NCBI RefSeq assembly: GCF_016827675.1 | Contig: NZ_JAERJA010000005.1 | Span: 124,001-188,000, forward strand | Direction of reading: 5' to 3' | DNA length: 64,000 nucleotides | Source of the DNA: Nocardioides limicola | Lineage (GTDB): Bacteria > Actinomycetota > Actinomycetes > Propionibacteriales > Nocardioidaceae | Shown here: piece by piece, positions 59,353-64,000 of the stretch | How positions within the stretch are numbered: position 1 is the first letter of the stretch | How the letters are laid out: each line of letters begins with the position of its first letter | Notes under the pieces: model-generated | What the model was told of the DNA's origin: nothing | What the model saw: only the letters and a program-made list of their open reading frames with translations | The model's database searches: none | Position numbers and translations under genes: made by a program

Positions 59353-60612
59353 ATGCCTGCGAACTCGGACGCGCATGGGCCGCGGTGGCCGCGGTGGCCG
59401 CGTTGGCAGCCATTCGGCAGACTCGGCCCGCTGCCGACGACCGCACAGGGCGCCGAGATGGCCGTGGTCATCTTCATTCTCGGGATCCGGCTGGGAACCT
59501 TGATCCAGATGGCGCCCGCGCTGCCCCACGGGATCGAGGTCTCTCCCCATCCACGTTTGTACGTGGTGAGCTTCGTGGTAGCGGCCGCGGCAGCCGTCGC
59601 GATCAGTCTGTACGCCGTCCGCCGAGGGCGTCCGCCAGGCCCCTGGGTCGTGGCGGTCGACGTGACCGTTGCCGTGGCATTGCTGATCCTGGGTGGCGTG
59701 GTGGTTCCCACCGACCACCGGCTGGGCACCTGGGAGGGGTTCCAACCCGGCTACGCGCTGTCGGTGCTGTTGTCCTCCTCCTTCGTCCGCTCGCGAACCT
59801 TGTGGGTGGCCAGCATCGGCGCCGTGATCGGCGGCCACCTGGTGTACGTCGGCGGTGGGGGTGAGTCAGCCGCCGCATCGGCCAGCACCACGGTCGGCAA
59901 CGCGCTGTCGTACGTGGTGCTCACCTTTGTGACGCGACTCGCGGTCTCCTACGTCCGGCGGATCAGCGCCGATGCCGACCGGGCCCGCGCCCGCGCCAGT
60001 GAGCTGGCTCGACGCGAAGAGGAGCGGCTGGCGCAGGCGACCTTCCACAATGGCGCCACGGTGATGCGTCTGCTCTCCGACCCCGAGCTCGATCCAGCCA
60101 CCCGCACGCTGCTGCAGGAGCAGGCCAAGGTCGAGGCCCGGCGGATGCGGTCCTACCTGCGCGGCGAGCGCGTCGATGCTCCAGCGGGCGCCGCCACCCA
60201 GACCTCCCTCGCGCAGGCGTTGGCCCAGACCTGCGGCCAGTTCGGAGACCTGTCCATCGAGCACGCCCTCGACCTGACCGCTGACGTGGAGCTGCCCGCG
60301 GCCGACGTCGGTGCACTACAGCGAGCCATGGACAGCATCCTGAACAACATCCGCCTTCATGCCGACGCACATCAGGTGGTGGTGCACCTCGACGCCGGCG
60401 AACCCGCGGGCGGCTGGACGCTCACCATCCATGACGATGGGCGAGGCTTCGACGCCGTGCCCGCGAACTACGGGATCGGACTCCGGGAACTGGTCGTTGC
60501 TCAACTCCGCAACCGACAGATCGAGGCCACCATCGAGTCCCACCTCGGCGTCGGCACCACGGTGACGCTGACCGGGCCCGCCACCCGACCGATCCCCTCG
60601 GAGCAGCCATGA
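59353..60612 (+). CDS. Sensor histidine kinase (membrane, HATPase_c)
   Basis: The 419-residue protein has about six membrane helices (residues 35-200), a dimerisation helix with a possible phospho-His in EERLAQATFHNGATVMRLL, and an ATP-binding domain with N box ILNNIRLHADAHQ, G1 DDGRGFD and G2 GIGLREL. The H-box is unlike the usual RELHD of HisKA_3 kinases. It overlaps the response regulator gene (ATGA). The stimulus is unknown. Confidence 0.85.
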   Translation: MPANSDAHGPRWPRWPRWQPFGRLGPLPTTAQGAEMAVVIFILGIRLGTLIQMAPALPHGIEVSPHPRLYVVSFVVAAAAAVAISLYAVRRGRPPGPWVVAVDVTVAVALLILGGVVVPTDHRLGTWEGFQPGYALSVLLSSSFVRSRTLWVASIGAVIGGHLVYVGGGGESAAASASTTVGNALSYVVLTFVTRLAVSYVRRISADADRARARASELARREEERLAQATFHNGATVMRLLSDPELDPATRTLLQEQAKVEARRMRSYLRGERVDAPAGAATQTSLAQALAQTCGQFGDLSIEHALDLTADVELPAADVGALQRAMDSILNNIRLHADAHQVVVHLDAGEPAGGWTLTIHDDGRGFDAVPANYGIGLRELVVAQLRNRQIEATIESHLGVGTTVTLTGPATRPIPSEQP

Positions 60613-61316
60613 CCATCTCCGCCGTCGCCGTCGACGACTCCACGGTGATCCGTGAGTCACTGCCGCTGCTGATGCCCGAGATCCGATTCGTCGGTCGATA
60701 CGCCACCGTCGAGCGGCTGCTCGTCGAGCGACCGACCGCCGACCTCGCGGTGCTCGACCTGCACCTGGTCAATGAGCGCCAACCCTCGGTGCGCCAGGGC
60801 CTCGCGGCGGTACGCGCTGTCGTCGCCGCCGGCTACCGGGTGTGCGTCTACAGCCAGGAGGAGCGGCGGTTCGTGCTGGCCGCCTGCATCGCGGCGGGGG
60901 CCGGCGGCATCGTCGCCAAGTCGGCCCCGCTGGCCGAGGTCCAGGAGAGCTTCCGGGACGTGGCCGCCGGCCGTGTCGTCGTACCTCAGTCGATCATCAG
61001 CCTGATGGAGATCCTGGTCCGCCGCAACTGCATCACCATCATCGGCGAGCGGCAACGCCAGGTCCTTGCGGCTCGAGCGCGAGGTCTGACGTACGCCGAG
61101 ATGAGCACGAAGCTGTTCCTGTCCGAATCCACCCTCCGCGGCTACTGGCGCGACCTGACCCTGAACGTGTCGTCGTACCTGCAGCAGACCACTCCCCACG
61201 ACATCGAGCATGCGCTCGGTCTGAAGCCCGGCGACCTCTTGGACTTCTGGCCGATGCAGCCAGCCAGCACCGACCGCCCCGGCGCCGAGTGGTGGAAGCT
61301 CACCGAGCCCAGCTGA
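60609..61316 (+). CDS. Response regulator with LuxR-type output
   Basis: The 235-residue protein has a receiver domain with D9/D10, phospho-acceptor D50 in LAVLDLHL and a conserved Lys in GIVAKSAPLAEV, then a helix-turn-helix (LAARARGLTYAEMSTKLFLS, ESTLRGYWRDL) of loose LuxR type. It is the partner of the kinase just upstream. Confidence 0.87.
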   Translation: MTISAVAVDDSTVIRESLPLLMPEIRFVGRYATVERLLVERPTADLAVLDLHLVNERQPSVRQGLAAVRAVVAAGYRVCVYSQEERRFVLAACIAAGAGGIVAKSAPLAEVQESFRDVAAGRVVVPQSIISLMEILVRRNCITIIGERQRQVLAARARGLTYAEMSTKLFLSESTLRGYWRDLTLNVSSYLQQTTPHDIEHALGLKPGDLLDFWPMQPASTDRPGAEWWKLTEPS

Positions 61317-61350
61317 GGCACCGCTCCCCACGGCCGTGCCAGGGAGGCGG

Positions 61351-62373
61351 TCAGTCGCCGAAGATGCCGCTGTAGGCGTTGAGGGCGGGCTGCCCGCCGA
61401 GGTGGGCGTAGAGGACGGTGGAGTCCTTGCCGATCTCCCCCTGGGTCACCAGGTCGATCAGCCCGGCCATCGACTTTCCTTCGTAGACGGGGTCGATGAT
61501 CATCCCCTCGAGGCGTCCCGACAGCCGGATCGCGTCGATGGTGGACTCCACCGGGATGCCGTAGAGGTCCCCGGCCCAGCCGTCGAGCACGGTGATCTCG
61601 TCGTCGCGGAGATCCCGGGGTACGCCGATCAGATCGGCGCAGTTCCGGGCGATCCGGTCGACCTGGGAGCGGGTCTTCTCGAGGGTGGCGGAGGCGTCGA
61701 TGCCGAGGATCCGACGTGGCCGGCCGCCGGCCTCCTCGAGGGCGGCGAACCCGGCGATCATGCCGGCGTGGGTGGAGCCGGTGACCGTGCAGACGACGAT
61801 GGTGTCGAAGAAGACGCCGAGCTGTCGCTCCTGCTCTGCCACCTCATAGGCCCAGTTCGCGAAGCCGAGTCCGCCGAGCCGGTGCTCGGAGGCGCCCGCC
61901 GGGATCGGGTACGGCGTACCCCCGGAGGCCTCGACCTCGTCGATGGCCTGCTGCCAGGACTGGCGGATCCCGATGTCGAAGCCGGCCGGGTTCAGCCGGA
62001 CGTCGGCGCCCATGATCCGCGACAGCAGGATGTTGCCGACCCTGTCGTTGACCGGGTCGTCCCAATCGACCCACCGCTCCTGGACAAGCCTGACCTTGAG
62101 CCCGAGCTTGGCGCCGACCGCCGCGACCTGACGGGTGTGGTTGGACTGGTAGCCGCCGATGGAGACCAGCGTGTCAGCGCCCGAGGCGAGCACGTCAGGG
62201 ACGATGTACTCGAGTTTGCGGATCTTGTTGCCGCCGTAGGCGAGGCCTGAACTGACGTCCTCACGCTTGGCCCAGATCTGCGCCCCGCCCAGATGCGCGG
62301 TGAGCCTGTCGAGGTGGTGGACGGGGCTGGGGCCGAAGGTGAGCGGATACCGCTCGAAGTCGTGGATCGACAT
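61351..62373 (-). CDS. acdS: 1-Aminocyclopropane-1-carboxylate deaminase / D-cysteine desulfhydrase
   Basis: The 340-residue PLP enzyme has the lysine in [14 protein letters not shown], the [15 protein letters not shown] loop, the phosphate-binding [10 protein letters not shown] and the C-terminal [15 protein letters not shown] and [15 protein letters not shown], which match ACC deaminases (338 residues) in length and wording. ACC deaminase degrades the ethylene precursor of plants and is common in root-associated bacteria. D-cysteine desulfhydrase is the close alternative. The first ATG after a weak site is used. Confidence 0.85.
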   Translation of the reverse strand: MSIHDFERYPLTFGPSPVHHLDRLTAHLGGAQIWAKREDVSSGLAYGGNKIRKLEYIVPDVLASGADTLVSIGGYQSNHTRQVAAVGAKLGLKVRLVQERWVDWDDPVNDRVGNILLSRIMGADVRLNPAGFDIGIRQSWQQAIDEVEASGGTPYPIPAGASEHRLGGLGFANWAYEVAEQERQLGVFFDTIVVCTVTGSTHAGMIAGFAALEEAGGRPRRILGIDASATLEKTRSQVDRIARNCADLIGVPRDLRDDEITVLDGWAGDLYGIPVESTIDAIRLSGRLEGMIIDPVYEGKSMAGLIDLVTQGEIGKDSTVLYAHLGGQPALNAYSGIFGD

Positions 62374-62447
62374 GGCGCTCCTCGGGTCGGTGGTCCTGTC
62401 GACGATGACACAGGGGTCCACGGTCACAGGTGTCCACGCCCGGCCGC

Positions 62448-62909
62448 TCAGCGTGTGGTCGACTCGGGGAGCTCTCCGTCGAGACGGTCCAGGAGCCTGC
62501 CGAGGAGTCGATGCAACTGGCGGGATTCGTCCTCGTCGAGCCCGAACGCCTCGACGAGGCGGGCGGGGATGTGAGCGACCTGGTCCTGCAGGTCCCGTCC
62601 GGCGGCGGTGACCGTGACCAGCACGCGCCGCTCGTCGAGCGTGTCACGTTGCCGGGTGACGAGGCCGGCCTGCTCGAGTCGCTTGATGACAGGGGTGAGG
62701 GTGCCGGAGTCGAGCCGGAGTCGCCCACCCAGGTCGCCGACGGTCATCGGCTCGTCGTCGCCCCAGAGGGCGAGGAGCGTGAGGTACTGCGGATAGGTGA
62801 GCCCGAACTCCCGCAGCAACGGCCCGTAGGCGCGGGTGACCGCACGGGTGGCGGCGTACAGCGGGAAGCAGAGCTGAGCGTCGAGGTCGAGCTGGGGGTG
62901 ACGGGACAC
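62448..62909 (-). CDS. ohrR: Organic-peroxide-sensing MarR regulator OhrR
   Basis: The 153-residue protein has the OhrR sensing Cys in [25 protein letters not shown], and the winged helix ([30 protein letters not shown]). It is divergent from ohr with a clear palindrome between them, the standard derepression pair. I use the GTG; an ATG 12 codons upstream would lie in the operator. Confidence 0.9.
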   Translation of the reverse strand: MSRHPQLDLDAQLCFPLYAATRAVTRAYGPLLREFGLTYPQYLTLLALWGDDEPMTVGDLGGRLRLDSGTLTPVIKRLEQAGLVTRQRDTLDERRVLVTVTAAGRDLQDQVAHIPARLVEAFGLDEDESRQLHRLLGRLLDRLDGELPESTTR

Positions 62910-62923
62910 ACGACGAGCATACT

Positions 62924-62942
62924 TGCGCAATTCGATTGCGCA
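62924..62942. promoter_or_regulatory. OhrR operator between ohrR and ohr
   Basis: TGCGCAAT and ATTGCGCA are perfect inverted arms around TCG, placed 15 bases from the OhrR start and 17 from the ohr ATG. Position and symmetry fit an OhrR box controlling both genes. Confidence 0.75.
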
Positions 62943-62958
62943 CAACTATATTGAGCCC

Positions 62959-63375
62959 ATGCCTATTCTTTACACGACCACCGCCATTGCTACCGGGGAC
63001 GGCCGCAACGGCCACGTCCAGACCACCGACGGCCTGCTGGACACCGACGTGCGTCTGCCCGTCGAACTCGGTGGCGCCGGCGGGGCGACCAACCCCGAGC
63101 AGCTCTTCGCGGCCGGCTACGCCGCCTGCTTCCACTCGGCGCTCAAGCTGGTGGCCAGCGCGGACGGTGTCGACACCACCGACAGCGAGGTCGTCGCGGA
63201 CGTGTCGCTGGGGGCTCACGAGAACGGTGCCTTCGGCCTGTCCGTCGCACTCGAGGTGACCCTCCCGGGCGCCGAGCGTGAGGTGGCCGAGAAGGTCGTC
63301 GCCCGCGCCCACGAGGTCTGCCCCTACTCGAACGCCACCCGGGGCAACATCGAGGTCGTCCTCACCGTCGCCTGA
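62959..63375 (+). CDS. ohr: Organic hydroperoxide resistance protein Ohr
   Basis: The 138-residue protein has the two reactive Cys of Ohr/OsmC peroxidases, in YAACFHSAL and HEVCPYSNATRGN, and the usual N-terminus PILYTTTAIATGDGRNGHV. It reduces organic hydroperoxides using lipoylated partners and is induced when OhrR is oxidised. Confidence 0.94.
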   Translation: MPILYTTTAIATGDGRNGHVQTTDGLLDTDVRLPVELGGAGGATNPEQLFAAGYAACFHSALKLVASADGVDTTDSEVVADVSLGAHENGAFGLSVALEVTLPGAEREVAEKVVARAHEVCPYSNATRGNIEVVLTVA

Positions 63376-63382
63376 CTCCCGA

Positions 63383-64000
63383 TCAGTTGGTCGGGACCTC
63401 GCGCGGCGGGTAGTGGAACCCGTCGTACACGACGCGGGATCCCAACGGCTCCTGCAGTTCGACCACCCGCTCCACGGTCGGGTTCCCCTGGCAGTTCGCC
63501 GCGCCATTGAGTGGTTCGGAGGTCCAGTAGAGGGTCACCGAATCGGACGTCTCGACGAGGTAGGGGTCGTGCAGGAAGGGCTCCGGGTCCCGAGCGCTGG
63601 TGCACTCGCGTTCGTGGATCTGCGCGGTGAGCGTGCTGCCCTCGGGGTCGCTCCGTACGCCGGTCACCTCCACCCACGCGGCACCCTCGGTGAGCACCGG
63701 CGACAGGTGACAGTCGCCCCAGCCGGTCGCGCGCCACGACCCGTCCACGCGCTCCAGGTCCAGCAGGAAGTCCCCTGCGCCGGTGGGGCCCTGCTCGGTC
63801 CAGTGGCCGAGGCCGAGGGTGAGGGTGTCCCCGTCGTCGCGCAGCACTCGCCATTCGACGTCGACGCCGTCGCCGAAAAGGGACAGTTGCGCCTCCTCGC
63901 CGGTCCTCGGATCGTCCAGGATGTCGCTGAAGATGCCTGTCGCCTCGTCGTCGGTCAGGACCCCGGGCACACCTTCGGGCATCACCGAAGGTGCCCACCC
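63383..64000 (-). CDS. Hypothetical protein (5' end beyond the window)
   Basis: About 205 residues are visible and the frame stays open to the window edge. The sequence is acidic with paired Cys (GDCHLSP, RECTSARD, AANCQGN), as in exported actinobacterial lipoproteins, but no signal peptide is visible because the start may lie outside. A GTG-ATG pair at 63980-63985 is a possible internal start. No family is recognised. Confidence 0.6.
   Translation of the reverse strand, partial: GWAPSVMPEGVPGVLTDDEATGIFSDILDDPRTGEEAQLSLFGDGVDVEWRVLRDDGDTLTLGLGHWTEQGPTGAGDFLLDLERVDGSWRATGWGDCHLSPVLTEGAAWVEVTGVRSDPEGSTLTAQIHERECTSARDPEPFLHDPYLVETSDSVTLYWTSEPLNGAANCQGNPTVERVVELQEPLGSRVVYDGFHYPPREVPTN

Overview
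The window is high-GC actinobacterial DNA. The mix of genes fits Nocardioides or a close relative in the Propionibacteriales: a Bpa-type proteasome activator, two F420/deazaflavin (Ddn-type) proteins, a DUF5926 SEC-C protein, a PAP2-lipid kinase fusion, SigE-family sigma factor and many GTG starts. Genus is an inference; no rRNA or marker tree is available here.

Positions 1-33 kb are an accessory catabolic region. A first aromatic block (1-13 kb) holds a Rieske dioxygenase system (reductase, ferredoxin, oxygenase alpha subunit), a zinc-free MDR oxidoreductase, an MhpB-type extradiol dioxygenase with an alpha/beta hydrolase, a five-gene branched-chain-amino-acid-type ABC importer, a second MDR reductase and an MhpA-like flavin hydroxylase. 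After two hydrolases (13-15 kb) comes a six-gene minus-strand acyl-CoA operon (15.5-22.5 kb: saccharopine-dehydrogenase-like protein, thiolase, enoyl-CoA hydratase, acyl-CoA dehydrogenase, acyl-CoA synthetase, SDR), facing a divergent AraC regulator. A second aromatic block (23.9-31 kb) holds a TfdB-like phenol hydroxylase, MhpC, a second MhpB, a GntR and a TetR regulator, a crotonase and a divergent isochorismatase-fold protein. Together these genes can hydroxylate an aromatic ring, cleave it in meta fashion, hydrolyse the product and trim an acyl side chain as CoA thioester. The later mhpD/E/F steps are not in the window. Pirin, DoxX and MarR genes follow.

Positions 33-35.2 kb are an integration scar. 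The 3' half of tRNA-Arg(ACG) is repeated about 1.7 kb from the intact gene, the two copies flank a hipBA toxin-antitoxin pair, and broken XRE-type regulator pieces lie just outside. No integrase is visible.

Positions 35-64 kb look like ordinary chromosome: tRNA-Arg, two tRNA-Ser, serS, pheA, mobA-like, two HAD phosphatases, bpa, a sigma factor with a membrane partner, arcA, a glycerophosphodiesterase, a two-component system, acdS, ohrR/ohr and others. This part still has oddities: an isolated, compact contractile-tail sheath protein, an arr-type ADP-ribosyltransferase next to it, three arrays of a 22-bp intergenic repeat placed at gene 3' ends, and three overlapping mini-ORFs that run directly into the arcA start codon.

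All statements come from reading sequence and translations by eye; family names rest on recognised motifs and remembered family sequences, not on database searches.
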